Assembly (NCBI GenBank): GCA_964007475.1
Contig: OZ023274.1
Span: 58,548,076-58,612,075, forward strand
Direction: 5' to 3'
Length of the DNA stretch: 64,000 nt
Origin: Hybos culiciformis
Lineage: Eukaryota; Arthropoda; Insecta; Diptera; Hybotidae
The notes under the pieces are model-generated. The model was not told the DNA's origin, did no database searches, and saw only the letters and a program-made list of their open reading frames with translations. Positions 43,013 through 54,530 of the stretch are shown here, piece by piece. Numbering within the stretch: the first letter of the stretch is position 1; each line of letters opens with the position of its first letter. The translations under genes were made by a program, and so were the position numbers.

Positions 43013-44590
43013 TAAATAGTTAGATTAATAATCATAAAATAATACACGAAAATTATATTTTTTAGACTATTTTAAATAAAAAAATTTAATATTTATTTTA
43101 GTATGTTTATCAGTGTCCATCCGTCAACATAATACACACAGCAAAAACACAGCTCACACAACACTTTATTGTACTTTTATTTAGCGTAAGGAAACTAAAT
43201 TCCAGGTTCCAGGTTTGAAGTATTCACTCACGAAGTATGCTCATGATTAAAAACGAGACGTTTTTTTAACAATTATCCTAGTCCTCGCAAATAAATCAAA
43301 TTAAACAAATTGATAAGGATTCGAATATAATACAATAAAAATAAAGATTAATTAGTAAATTTTAATAAAGATACATTGTTTTAATTATCCTTTGTATTAA
43401 TATTATTATTTACTTTTTCTCAAATTCATAATTTTTGTACATTATACAAGTTATTTGTTTAATTATTTTAGATTCAGGTTATTTATTCTCCTATGGAACT
43501 AATAATAACTAATTTGCTCCTGGAGATAAAAAATGTTTATAACAATTTAAGTACTACCTATAGGAAAAAGAAATAACCAACTATTTTTGACCAGCATATA
43601 TTAAAACTAATTATTAAAACTAAAACTAAAGTATTAAATGTATTAGATTAGTACAAATTTAGTTCTGCTCCATCACAAAAATGTATATAGGAATATGATT
43701 GAAACAATTACGAAGTCAGCCAAATTCTATTTTTTTTAACATTTTTTTTACATTTATTCTACAAAATTTTCCTTGATAATCGAAATTAAATTTTACTGTA
43801 CGTTAATGCATCCTGCATATTTATAAGCGTAGTTAATTCTAATATGTGAAAAATAAAATTTATATTTACACAAAAATTTCTTTATGCAATTCGCAGAAAC
43901 ATATAATCTGTTATAATCTGACGATTTTAAATATAAAAGTGCATCATTTATATTTATAGTTTTAAAATCAGTTTTATGTGAGCTAAGTTTAAACCAAATT
44001 ACAATATATACATAATATATATTATTAGTAATTTAGAAAAAAATGCATGTCTTGTTTTTACAAACTACAATGCAAATACAAGCTAAAAGGTTGTTTGGCT
44101 TCGATTCCAAATTTACTTACATTTAAAATCAATTTGTTATTTACGTTAGATATGGACCAAAGTGAAAAAAAAATTATGACTTCGAAGTTACTTCAACAAT
44201 ATTTTCTAAATTTTGGAAATGAAATCTTAAAAAACACTAAATAATCCATCAAAATTAAAAAAAATTCATAGTCATGTCAGTTGCGCATAGTCTTCAACCT
44301 TCGATATATATATGTAATGGATGAAAATAATTTTAAGAACCATTTAGCTACGATTATGTCCAAAAATTATACTGGATACCGGAAAAGAATTTTAAATCAA
44401 AATTATGTTTATTTTATACACAAAAATATTTTAAACGACCAAAATATTTTAAACGACCAAAATGATGGGTATCAACGAAATTAATAAATTAATAAAATGA
44501 AAAATACCCTTAAGCTTCCATATCACAAAATACTTATTTTGTTTTTGGAAAAGTGTTTTTATTATTATGCATTTTTTTTCTTTGAATCCC
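43013..44590. other. intron or insertion within the THAP gene region
   Basis: About 1.6 kb of A/T-rich DNA without a recognisable gene. Short frames at 44047-44244 and 44281-44484 have no recognisable features. A small tandem repeat AAAATATTTTAAACGACC is at 44421-44461. Confidence 0.5.
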
Positions 44591-45603
44591 CAGGAATAGA
44601 TCTGATTTCACTTCCCGAATTTTGGAATTATACTTCTTTCAATAAAAACGGAGTTATCAAGATCATATTTTGCAAAATTAACATTTTCGAAAATGATAAT
44701 TTGGAAACTCCGTTTATAGAAAAATCGATCCTGTTGGATCATGACGGACTAAAATATTTTGTTTTTGGCAGTGTTGTGAATAATTTAGAATTCGAAGATT
44801 TGCCCGGCACGATTGTAAATCCATCCAAAATTTCAGACATAATTTCGAATTTTAATAATAAACAAATTTGTTCCGGTTTACTACTGCCAGATTTAGAAGA
44901 AAAACGCAATCCACTCCTCGTAAAAAATGCAAATTACTGGCATCATGTGAACTGTGAGCTTCTCACGAATAAAAAAAAATGTAGTCGATGCAAAAATTAT
45001 GAAAGCTTTTTAAAAAGGAAACTCAAAAATCAACCTAAGAGATTAGTTCGAAGTAATGAAGCAGTGAAATTGAGAATTAATTTTCTTAATAAGATCTGCA
45101 AGAAAATTAAATTAAAAAATTCAAGAGCCAAATACAAAATATTTTCATTACAAATGCAGCTACAAAATTCATGTAAAAAGGTATCAAGAATAACTAGTGA
45201 ATCTCTGAACAAAAAGCTTGATAATCTTAATGCATCCGAGTTTCAAAAAATTATCATTAATGAAATATCAAAAACATCGAAATGCAAAAAACAAGGTAAA
45301 AGATATTCGGAAGACTGGTTGATGATTTGTATTATTTTAAATATACGATCACCTTCCTATTACGAATTTCTTCGAAAACACCAAATTTTGCCATTACCAT
45401 GCAGAAAAACCATTAAAAATTATCTCCGTTTAATGAATATTAAATGCGGTTTTGATGAGAATTTTGCTGCAATATTAAAAAAACATTTTGATACCAAATC
45501 CGAATGGAAACGACATGGTGTTTTGCTAATAGATGAGATCAGCTTGAGGCAGTCATTAACAGTTGCAGCAAGTGACCTTACTTACGCAGGTATTTACTTA
45601 TAA
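44497..45603 (+). pseudogene. largest exon of the THAP/P-element-like gene
   Basis: An open stretch of 368 codons, of which the first ~30 are intronic and the exon probably starts at the AG near 44591. It includes CSRCKNYESFLKRK, a coiled-coil leucine-rich part, and the first catalytic region (VLLIDEISLRQSL). A GTATTT donor at 45591 joins the exon at 45621 in frame. Confidence 0.75.
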
Positions 45604-45620
45604 CTAATTTTTGATTTTAG

Positions 45621-46071
45621 TATTTTGAAAAAATTTTCTAAATCAAAAGGTTTGGTGGACTTTGGAAATGACGGACCTCAAGCGAAGAACATTAATGATT
45701 TGGCTTCTCATGGTTTAGTAATAATGTTCCAAGCTATAGGTGACAAATTTACTCAACCAATCGCAGTCTTTGAATCAAAGAATGCGGTTTGCGGGAGCGA
45801 ATTGGCAAAGCTTGTTATCAAAGCTGTTTTATATATTGAAAAGTGCGGCGCTATTATTCATGGGATTATCTCCGATGGTGCTTGGAGTAATGGAAGAATG
45901 AGAGACATCCTTGGAGTCGACTCATCTATCGCAACCCAGAGGAGTTGGTTTACTCACCCATTGGATGATAATAGAAAAATTTTTATTTTCTCCGATATTC
46001 CTCATGTAATTAAATGTGTTCGCAATCGACTATATAATAATCAACAGCTGATGGCATGTTTAATTTTTTAA
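45621..46071 (+). pseudogene. catalytic-core exon of the THAP/P-element-like gene
   Basis: After a TTTTAG acceptor. It contains GLVDFGNDGP, GLVIMFQAIGDKFTQPIAVF, IHGIISDGAWSNGRMRDIL and IFIFSDIPHVIKCVRN, which correspond to the RNase H-like core and its Asp residues in P-element/THAP9 transposases. The next coding piece lies in another frame after 46100. Confidence 0.75.
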
Positions 46072-46461
46072 AGTGTTGTAGTTAAAAGTTGTTAAGCTTT
46101 ATTTTTTAGATAAATGGCAAAAAGATCGAGTAGAGATTTATTGCAAGTTTATACAACCGTGACCAGGTACTGGGTTACTTGAAAGTTTGTCCAAAACTCA
46201 CTGAGAGGCATGTTAAACCAGACAATATGGCAAAAATGAGGGTGAAACTTGCGACTCAGGTAACATAGTACTATATATATATAGATAAATCTTATTAAAC
46301 GCTAACACATAAAACTTGAATATAGAACTCTTTTATTTTAATTAATATTCTTATTTTAGGTTTTCAGCAATTCAGTAGCGAATGGAATTGAATTTTATTG
46401 TAGCCAACAATTTAAGGAATTTGAAGGCTATAATAATATTGAAGAAGTGTGATTTAAAAAT

Positions 46462-46760
46462 GAAGGCAGTAGGCAAGGGGGCCTGCCAAATCAAAACTCC
46501 CCAAAAAAAATATTAAAAGTGTTGCAAGTGAATGAAATTCATAGTAAAGGCAGTAGGCAAGGGGGCCTGCCAAATCAAAACTCCCCAAAATATATTGAAA
46601 GTGTCACAAGTGAAGTGAGTGTAATAAAAAAGTGAAGGCAGTAGGCAAAGGACCTGCCAAATCAAAACTCCCCAAAATATATTAAAAGTGTCACAAGTGA
46701 GTGTAATCGAAAAGTGAAGGCAGTAGGCAAGGGGCCTGCCGAATCAAAACTCCCCAAAAA
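46462..46760. repeat. four tandem ~85-bp units with GGCAG...CTGCC hairpins
   Basis: Units begin GAAGGCAGTAGGCAAGG at about 46462, 46548, 46634 and 46718. Each continues GGCCTGCCAAATCAAAACTC and CCC, then AAAATATATT...GTGTCACAAGTGA. The G/C-rich start can fold into a GGCAG/CTGCC hairpin. They lie directly after the last P-like exon. Confidence 0.9.
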
Positions 46761-47474
46761 CTGTAAAAATAAGTAGGTAATGTGTTATAAAATATTCATT
46801 TAAAATTTTTAAGTTTTGTGCTATTTGTTTAAATTAATTAAGTTTTGTGCAATTTGTTATATACTTTAATATTATCATTATTATTCCTTTATTATTTTAT
46901 TTAAAAGTGGATTAGGCCTATTTGGGGAAACCACTAAAAAAAAAACGCGCCTATTTCTTTACCTCAAAGGTGGTGTGGAAAAAAGAAAATAAAATATTCT
47001 GAATGCCTGCGACTATATTTATGTATCGGAATTGAAATGGAAAAATATAAAAAAAAACGTTTTCCGAACGAAACAAATGATTTTTTATTTTTATTTTATT
47101 TTATCGTTCTCGTATCGAATAAAGGGTTAAAGAAAAATTAAAAACCAGGATTATCAGTTGTTTGACTAGAACTTTTATTGGAAACACTAATAAATTTTAA
47201 AACAATGGTATTTATATTTAAGCTTTTTGGTAAAAAAAAAAACTACAAAATCCGTTATTTGGATTCTGTTTTACAAATTACATGTTTTAGTTACTAAATT
47301 TTATTAATACATTATTTTTTGTATTGTTATGATGTTAAGACAATAAACAGAAAAGTGAGCTCACTTTTAAAATAGTGCTGATCTTTTTCTTATATGCTTT
47401 TAGGAAAAAAAAAGGCGAAATTTATGATTATTTTTGTTTTTTTTTTTCTATTAACTTTTGGCTAGATTTTAAGG
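46761..47474. other. A/T-rich DNA without recognised features
   Basis: Nothing supportable was seen, apart from a few homopolymer runs. It lies between the hairpin repeats and the Arl1-like exon, so it would be downstream of that minus-strand gene. Confidence 0.5.
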
Positions 47475-47592
47475 CTATTTTCTAGACTGTAAGGCATTAC
47501 TTAGCCAATCCATGGCTTGATCTAATCCTTCACCTTTTATCGCTGATGTCTTGAATATCTGAAATGTGCGATTTTTCACATAGTTCTTCCTC
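47475..47592 (-). CDS. Arl1: last exon of an Arl1-like small GTPase
   Basis: On the minus strand, a CAATTTTTAG acceptor is followed by 38 codons and TAG. The protein piece [20 protein letters not shown], then [12 protein letters not shown], has the C-terminal pattern of Arf-like protein 1, a Golgi GTPase that recruits GRIP-domain golgins. Known Arl1 has Thr where this has Ile (TSAIKG). The first residues RKNYVK do not match my memory of the family, so the exon edge may be misplaced or the piece decayed. Upstream exons would lie at higher coordinates, where an N gap and repeats follow; none was found. It may be a true gene end or a pseudogene fragment. Confidence 0.6.
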
Positions 47593-47886
47593 CTAAAAAT
47601 TGAAAAATAAAAATTATATTAATAATAATAATAATTAATTATTAATTATATTAATAATAATTAATTATTAATTATATTAATAATAATTTTTGAAATATTT
47701 TTTTTATGGAAAAAAAATAATTTTATAGACCGGAACATATATTACAGATTCGGCAAAAGTAATAAATTTATCAAATCAAAAAACTAATGAAATTCTTCAC
47801 ATTTAATCTAAATACCCACCCTCAACCAAAGGATGCAATAATACCACTGGAAACTTCAATTTTTGATACCGCGGAATTTATTTTTC
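47593..47886. other. A/T-rich intron-like DNA
   Basis: Contains a TAATAATAATTAATTATTAATTATATTAATAATAATT repeat block around 47615-47685. If the Arl1-like exon is real, this is its preceding intron. Confidence 0.5.
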
Positions 47887-48086
47887 NNNNNNNNNNNNNN
47901 NNNNNNNNNNNNNNNNNNNNNNNNNNNNNNNNNNNNNNNNNNNNNNNNNNNNNNNNNNNNNNNNNNNNNNNNNNNNNNNNNNNNNNNNNNNNNNNNNNNN
48001 NNNNNNNNNNNNNNNNNNNNNNNNNNNNNNNNNNNNNNNNNNNNNNNNNNNNNNNNNNNNNNNNNNNNNNNNNNNNNNNNNNNNNN
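47887..48086. other. assembly gap (N)
   Basis: Two hundred N characters. All reading frames through it are meaningless. Confidence 1.
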
Positions 48087-48355
48087 GAACAAAAATAAAA
48101 AATAAGAAACTAAAACAATATAAAAATTCTCATAATTTTTCAGATGTTTTTCAGATGTTCTTAGATGATTCTATTAGCTCACTGCAATCTTCTTCTGATA
48201 AATACAACAATTTTTTATCTGTGTAACACTTTTTTATTAAGATAATTAGAAATAATTTCTACATAGAAATGGTATTTCGTTAAACAATCTACAAAAAATG
48301 AAATTAAATGAAGTATTATAAAAATCATTTAGTTTGATTCTAGCAACACAGTTAT

Positions 48356-48536
48356 AGTACGATTCAAATCACTTGACCAATCCGTTATGCAAAGCTTTCC
48401 TTTTCCATTACAAAATTCCATACAAAATTGCATGAGCTTTTATTCTTATATAATTTCCCCTAAATTTTGTATGGATTTTTGTAATGGAAAGGGAAAGCTT
48501 TGCATAACGGATTGGTCAAGTGATTTGAATCGTACT
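48356..48536. mobile_element. 181-bp foldback MITE
   Basis: A long terminal inverted repeat of about 73 bp (AGTACGATTCAAATCACTTG at the left and its inverse at the right end), nearly perfect, around a ~35-bp centre. It has no coding capacity. I could not define a clear target duplication, so the superfamily is open. Confidence 0.85.
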
Positions 48537-48779
48537 CTAACAACATGGAAAATTCAAATTTGCTACTATTGTATACTTATTTCTTAAATATTGAGCATTC
48601 AGTATCAATTTCTTCAGGTTTTGATCCAATAACAATAAAAAGTATAATTATTTTAAATGTGATTAATAAACAGTTTAAAATAATATTTGATTACAAATTA
48701 TGGATAAAGTTTATAAACATAGAACGAATAAAAACTGACGAAGAACTCGAAAACTCGAAGATATGTATGTTCTAAATCA

Positions 48780-49848
48780 ACCGCACCGGTTTTTTAACCG
48801 GAATAATTTTTTATCAATAACAAGAGCTTACATTCCACATTTTTACCACCAAAGCTTTATCACCACAACAAACCAATATCAACACAGTCAATAAACCAAA
48901 CCTCACAACCCAAAAAACCTTCACTTAACAATAACAAACTTTTTTTAAAATACCGATACATACTCAAGTTCAGAACCAAAAAAGTTCATAAAAACACTCA
49001 AAAAATAACAATCAATATATCGTCGGCCTAATATTATAATATCGTATCAGAAAAAAGTTAGTTTCGAGATAATTTGTCACAATTTTCAATACAAAATTAT
49101 GTCGTACGACATAATCAAGTCTGAAAGGGATTAAGGTTTCAGGTATAAAAAACTGCATTTAAATTAATAAAATTAAACTTTATTAAGTTAATATTAAAGA
49201 TTTTACTAGAAACCCCTGTATAAAAATTAAAATATAAAAAAAAAAGTTGATGCATATTATTTATTTATGCAAATTCTTCTTCACCTAAGCTAAGCGGATT
49301 ATTCCGCAAACGTTTTGCTGGTGCTTTTCCATATCTGAACAAGGTTCGTTAACTCTTGCGGTCGTTTTTCGTTTCAAATTTTAAACATTCCATTCCCAGA
49401 AAAGCGTTTTTTTTTAATTAGTAATTAATTTTATTTATTCCCGTTGTAGGAAAAAAATCTAGTTGTGAGAAAAATTGCCACTATTTATGAATCGCGTTGT
49501 AACGAAAACGCCTTGTAGAAGTTTCGCGTCCTAGGAGGGTTTACTATATTTCATTACAATTACAATTAATGCAATAATAAGAGACTAGAAAACCTTCTAA
49601 ATCCTTTCATTTTTAAGAAAAATAAAATCTAAAAAATAAAAATATAATCAAATAAAATTAACATATTTCATCACAATTATAATTACCTATAAATATTATA
49701 CATACAACAATAAGAGAATAGAAGATAATAAATCAATGTCCTTGACATATATTTTAACATATTAAACAATTCTTATTCTAATACCCTTCACTTCTACAAA
49801 AATCATATAAAAGACAAACCAAAACCAAAACCTTTAGTATTCTCGAAA
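48780..49848. other. probable Polinton flank or remnant
   Basis: Includes a CCGGTTTTTTAACCGG hairpin near 48787 and a C-rich, G-poor block (48830-48960). A minus-strand tail at about 49265-49337 reads RYGKAPAKRLRNNPLSLGEE and ends in a stop, possibly the end of a viral-type gene. Placement next to the PolB pieces suggests a decayed Polinton, but this part is weak. Confidence 0.35.
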
Positions 49849-50088
49849 TGAACATTTCAGAAAAATTAGTTAAAGTGTTAAACGATAGCAAAAAACCAAC
49901 ATTAAAACACCTAGATGAAGGTAAAAGCTATAAAATCACAAAATCTTGGTGGAGCTTGATAAAAAATACAAATATTGGTTGCCATCAGATTATTCAGACT
50001 CCCTAATGGAAATTGCTGAATTGGAAGATGATGGGACAAAATTCAATATCAATGTAAAAAGTGTTGATGGAAGTCTTATATTTTGGTA
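49849..50088 (+). pseudogene. small Polinton-associated protein, broken
   Basis: ATG 49849 gives MNISEKLVKVLNDSKKPTLK, then DEGKSYKITK, before a frame break near 49955. Another frame continues with MEIAELEDDGTKFNI and ends SLIFW and a stop. The LDEGKSYKI part recalls MEIGHCYQI of cassette gene 3. A second related piece ends ALVFW at 50625. Confidence 0.45.
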
Positions 50089-50339
50089 AAAAATACCATC
50101 ATCAATATAAAATTAAACCTTAAAAAGATTTAGTTTTTGTAAAAAAAAAAAAAAAATTTAAAAATAAAAAAAAACTGAAAAATAAAAATAAAAAAACAAT
50201 GTGTATTATTATTAAAAAATTAAAAAAAAAAACAATAAAACTCTATATGAAAAAATATACATTATAAGAAAAAATTATTTTAATTAACAAAAAACTCTTT
50301 AAAAAACATTTTCTAAGTTTAATATATCCCCTCACATTT

Positions 50340-50626
50340 AATCAGTTAAATGGATTTAGTAAAGTTAATGAAAAAAAATAAGTTTTTTTTAACAAATACA
50401 ATAAATTAACACTAGATTGTCTAGAGACCCAAATATAGATTATTATATCACTGGTTTAAAAGAAAGCGACACTGAAAAAAAAAACTAATAACACTTTTAA
50501 ATACAAATCATTACTGGCTAGCACTGGTCTATTCAGTACCTTTAACACAAATGTAGAACAGTTTAAATATAAATGTATATTTCGTATTAAAGTAGCAAAT
50601 ATTAACGGAGCCTTAGTATTTTGGTA
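50340..50626 (+). pseudogene. second small paralogue, broken
   Basis: Fragments in several frames end with KVANINGALVFW and a stop, parallel to KSVDGSLIFW of the piece before it. Too decayed for more. Confidence 0.35.
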
Positions 50627-50759
50627 AATGAAAACCTAAAAGATTTAATTATGTATAAAAATTAAAAAAATAGTGCGTAAAAGTTAAAAAAATAAGAAAA
50701 ATGTATATAAGTAAAACTTGTGGTGTACAAACAAAAAACAAAAACGAACAACTAATACA

Positions 50760-51751
50760 TTTAAAAAACAAATTACGGAATCAATGTAAATAGTGTAACA
50801 CTAAATTCTGCACAAAAGAAAATCTAAAAAAACATATTGAAAGTGCTAAAAAAAAAAAGTATACTTCAAAATTATGTTTAGCTTGTAATTTTCAAATTTC
50901 AAATAAAAGGTGGTACTTTCATGTTAGAACAAATGCCCTAAAAAAACAGCAGCTGTACAACTGTATGAAAACATAAGTCTGCTTAATAATTGTTTTGAAA
51001 AAAATATTCAAAATTTTATTATAGAAAATAAAAATGAAAATTTGTTAAATATTAAAGAATTTTTACATAACAAATAATGATGAAACTGAAAACATTATTG
51101 TAGACATAAAATCATTTTCAACAAAAATGCAGTTAATTGAAAATGAAGAAAACATAGAACCTATTATTTCAAATTTATTTGAAATAATTGAGTCCAAATC
51201 AGAAGATTTTCAAGAGAAAGACAGTGGGTGGGTGTTAAAAAAATTTTGAGTCTTGAAATCAATATTCATAAATACCAACCACTGCGAGGTTCTACTTACA
51301 CTAAATTACCCTTCTATATTAATAGAAAAAAGCTTGCGTTAACATACAAAATAAGGATAAATTTTGTTTTAAGTGGGCGATTATATCAGCTTTACAGCCA
51401 GTTGAACAAAATCCATGCCGAACTAGTTCTTACAATATTGAAAATATTGCCACTCAAATAATACAAATTCGAAACGAAACCTTAAAAGAAATTAATTTTA
51501 TAGGGTTAGAGTTTCCAAAGAAAATAGAAGAAATTAGTATATTTGAAGATATGAATCCAAGAATTAGTATCAATGTGTATATACTTGAATTACTACAAAA
51601 TAAATACAAAATAGTAGGACCATATTATCATGCAAAGTATATGAAAAAATATCATATAGATTTGTTACTAATTCAAGATAATGAAAATTTCCATTATATA
51701 AGGTTATATCGCGACGATATTCCATTTCTCAAAAAATTATTTTCAGTATGA
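50760..51751 (+). pseudogene. Polinton protein-primed DNA polymerase B, N-terminal part
   Basis: Frame-broken pieces: two zinc-finger-like motifs (CNTKFCTKENLKKH and CLACNFQISNKRWYFH), an acidic stretch, SGWVLKKILSLEINIHKYQPLRGSTY, and GLEFPKKIEEISIFE leading to ISINVYILEL and HIDLLLIQDNENFHY. These follow the order of the N-terminal region of Polinton/adintovirus PolB. Frameshifts at about 50945, 51075, 51340 and 51530. The exonuclease region expected next is missing; a MULE-containing segment follows. Confidence 0.75.
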
Positions 51752-52784
51752 TTTTAATTTTGCCACACAAGTTTCCTGTGTAAAACGAAATCGCAGAAAA
51801 TGCCAGACGCAAGATCAGCATAAAAATTATTATTAGAAAAATATTCTCATGCATTTCTTTAGTAAAATAATTTTAAATGCAAAATTAAATTTGATAAATT
51901 TTTAGTACATTTTTTCCACTCAAACAAAACGGGTTAATAATTAATTAACTTCGTGAATTAGTTTTAATTTTAATTTTAATGAATCAATTTTAATTAAGAA
52001 TTTAGAGTTGATTTTATACGCTCAAACAAAACGGGGTTTTTTTAATAATTAACTTCGTGAATTGCTTGTATGAAAAAGTTTTAATTTTCTTAAAGTTTAA
52101 ATTAAAGTCTTAAAGTAAAAATAAATTATTTTTTAAAGTTTAAATTAAAGTCTTAAAGTAAAAATAAATTATTTTTTTAAAGTTTAAATTAAAGTCTTAA
52201 AGTAAAAATAAATTATTTTTTTAAAGTTTAATTTAAAGTCTTAAAGTTTTTCTGAAAACAATAAAATTTTTCTGAAAATAATTAAAATTTTTATCAATTC
52301 GTACTTTTAATAAAGGTTTTTCTGAAAACAATAATTTTTTTTTATCAATTCGTACTCGACAAACATTTCTATATATTAGACATTTATCTCGACTTTTAAC
52401 ACAGCACACAAACAGAGTTTAGATAACCCCGGCATGTTTATTACATTTCAATACGCGCGCATTTTTTAATAAATAAAATTTTATTTTTAACAATGAGATT
52501 TATTTTATTGGGATTTTAAATTTTGGGATTTTCATTTTTGGGATTCTATTTTAATGCCTTGCTTAGAAAAATTTGTCAAATTAGATTATTATTCTAAGCA
52601 ACGCATTGAAAAATTAATCAAATTAGATTAGTATTTTAATGCCTTGCTTAGAAAAATTTGTCAAATTAGATTATTATTCTAAGCAACGCATTGAAAAATT
52701 AATCAAATTAGATTAGTATTTTAAGTTAAAAAAACAAAAATAATATTTAAAAAAAAAAAAAAAGAATATTAATTTTATTAAAAA
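51752..52784. repeat. tandem-repeat-rich spacer before the MULE gene
   Basis: No gene. About 50-bp units TTAAAGTTTAAATTAAAGTC + TTAAAGTAAAAATAAATTAT occur about four times (52085-52240). An ~85-bp unit containing ATGCCTTGCTTAGAAAAATT and ATTCTAAGCAACGCATTGAA occurs twice (52553-52722). Short GGGATTTT repeats at 52508-52546 recur after the gene at 54300-54470, perhaps marking the two ends of the inserted element. Confidence 0.75.
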
Positions 52785-54176
52785 ATGAAAATTGTTAAAA
52801 ATAACAAAGGTGGAATAAAACTTTTCCATATAGGATTCGGATACCACCTAGATTCCGAAAAAAACGATTTGTTTAAATGGAGATGTGCAGACAGAAAAAA
52901 ATTTTCTTGTCAAGTAAAATTAACAACATTTTCAGAAAATAATAAGCACAAGATTATAAATATTTGCTCTGAACATTCCCATGATCCTCGAGCTTCAGAT
53001 GTTAATATTGCTGAAAGTAATGCGAAGCTTAAAGATTCAGCAATAGATAGCTCCGCACAACCATCACAAATTGTTCGAGAAGTAATTGTAGGATGTCCAA
53101 GCAGTTCACGGGCGTATCTACCTAATAAGGCTGCACAAAAAAGCAAAATTAATAGAATTCGTTCCACCAAAACCAAAGAGCCAGAAAACTTATCGGAAAT
53201 CGACATACCACACAATTTACGATTTTTAGAAAATGAACTTTTCGTTCTAGTGGAAAAGGATGTCGGTAATGAAAAAATTTTTATTCTTGGAACCATACCT
53301 GGATTAAAAATATTGTCTGAGTGTTCCTGCTGGTTAATGGATGGCACATTTTATGTGGTTCCATCTATTATGTCTCAACTCTTCAGTGTACATGGGCAAA
53401 TTGCAAATGAAGTAGTTCCTCTTGTGTTTTGCTTGATGACAAAAAAAAGTAAAAATTGTTACTCAGATTTTTTTTTTGAACTACATCGCATAGCAATTGA
53501 ACACGACATTAAGTTAAAGCCCGAGAGAATCATTACTGATTTTGAAAAAGCCATTTTTTCAGCAGCAAAAGTATTTTTTCCTGTTACGGAATTCAAAGGC
53601 TGCCTATTTCATTTCGGGCAAATTATTTGGCGTCAAGTTCAAAAGAGTAAGCTGGGTTCTAAATACGGAAAAAACGAAGATTTTAATCTCCAAATCAGGA
53701 TGATAAAAAGTCTTGCTTTTGTTCCTCCAGATGAAATTCCATTTTATTACAACGAATTGTATAATAATCTTGATGATGATGCAAAAAATATTGCAAGATG
53801 GGTAAAGAAAAATTACATTAGCGGCATTGGAGATAATAAAAAACCACGTTATGAGCCCAGTTACTGGTCTGTTGAAGACGCAGCAAAAGGCAATTTCCCC
53901 GGTACTCAAAACAGCGTAGAGGCGTGGCACCGTCGTTTAAAAGTTATTGTTGGGAAGCATAATAGTGGACTTTACAATATTATATCTCATTTAGGAAAGG
54001 AATTCATTGTTTCAAAATCAAACATAGAAAAAATTAATGCTGGTGAACGATTTCCAAAGAACAAAAAAAATATTAAAAAATACAAAAACATTAAACGAGT
54101 TATTAAAAGACGAATTTCCATACAGAAATTAGAATATTTGAAAAGAATAGCTCACAATATTCATCTCATTAACTAA
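52785..54176 (+). CDS. FLYWCH-MULE transposase-like protein
   Basis: 463 aa and uninterrupted. Residues 8-68 form a FLYWCH-type zinc finger (FKWRC at C34, C42, then CSEHSHDP with H64/H66). From about 185 comes a MULE-type RNase H-like core: WLMDGTFYVVP, VPLVFCLMTKKS, IITDFEKAIFSAA, and GCLFHFGQIIWR. A basic Lys-rich tail closes it. Such FLYWCH-MULE genes are common in insects and nematodes, as transposons or domesticated. It interrupts the Polinton polymerase. I could not define terminal inverted repeats or a target duplication. Confidence 0.85.
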   Translation: MKIVKNNKGGIKLFHIGFGYHLDSEKNDLFKWRCADRKKFSCQVKLTTFSENNKHKIINICSEHSHDPRASDVNIAESNAKLKDSAIDSSAQPSQIVREVIVGCPSSSRAYLPNKAAQKSKINRIRSTKTKEPENLSEIDIPHNLRFLENELFVLVEKDVGNEKIFILGTIPGLKILSECSCWLMDGTFYVVPSIMSQLFSVHGQIANEVVPLVFCLMTKKSKNCYSDFFFELHRIAIEHDIKLKPERIITDFEKAIFSAAKVFFPVTEFKGCLFHFGQIIWRQVQKSKLGSKYGKNEDFNLQIRMIKSLAFVPPDEIPFYYNELYNNLDDDAKNIARWVKKNYISGIGDNKKPRYEPSYWSVEDAAKGNFPGTQNSVEAWHRRLKVIVGKHNSGLYNIISHLGKEFIVSKSNIEKINAGERFPKNKKNIKKYKNIKRVIKRRISIQKLEYLKRIAHNIHLIN

Positions 54177-54530
54177 CAATTAAAAAAATGCTGAAATTTT
54201 AAAAAATTTAGTTACAAATAAAAAGAATTTGTTTATTTTTTATTTTCAAAAATTATTTCGATTTTTCTTAAAAAATTTGGAATGAATTTTTTGAGATTTT
54301 AGTTTTTTGGGATTTTGAATTTGGGATTTAAATTTTTTGGGATTTTGAATTTGGGATTTTTTTTTTTTTGGATTTTTAATTTGGGATTTTTTTTCTTGGG
54401 ATTTTCGATTTTGGGATTTTTTTTTTTTTTGGGATTTTGTAACGTTGGAATTTTTTTTCTTGGGATTTCGTGACACTCCCAAAAAAATATATTATTAAAA
54501 TGTAATTTTAATAATAATGTTTTTTTTTTC
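54177..54530. repeat. GGGATTTT repeats after the MULE gene
   Basis: Irregular repeats of TTTTGGGATTTTGAATT type (54290-54475), ending GGGATTTCGTGACACTCCC. They match the motif before the gene at 52508-52546. Minus-strand frames such as 54246-54482 merely translate the repeat (PKKKKSQ). Confidence 0.8.

Larger units (their letters stand above)
42238..46450 (+). pseudogene. THAP/P-element-like transposase gene, multi-exon and broken
   Basis: ATG 42238 opens a THAP finger (CIVPNCKSRKD). Its second half is in another frame (about 42370-42460, CLCSLYFE). After an intron, exon 42521 contains the THAP signature AVPTIF. Further exon-like pieces: 42915-43012, about 44590-45590 (transposase body), 45621-46070 (ISDGAWSNGR, FSDIPHVIKCVRN), 46150-46259 and 46370-46450. 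Introns have GT...AG ends, for example 45591-45620 and 46260-46369. The catalytic RNase H-like core resembles P element/THAP9. At least one frameshift in the THAP domain and 1.5 kb of unrelated DNA at 43013-44590 argue that it is dead. Terminal repeats were not found. Confidence 0.75.

Noticed and set aside
44047..44484. Two short frames before the large P-like exon
   Set aside because: No recognisable feature, and both sit in what looks like an intron or insertion.
47787..48105. Frames across the gap
   Set aside because: Made of N; no information.
48387..48775. Two frames near the foldback MITE
   Set aside because: One is inside the MITE inverted repeat, the other is a short A/T-rich frame without features.
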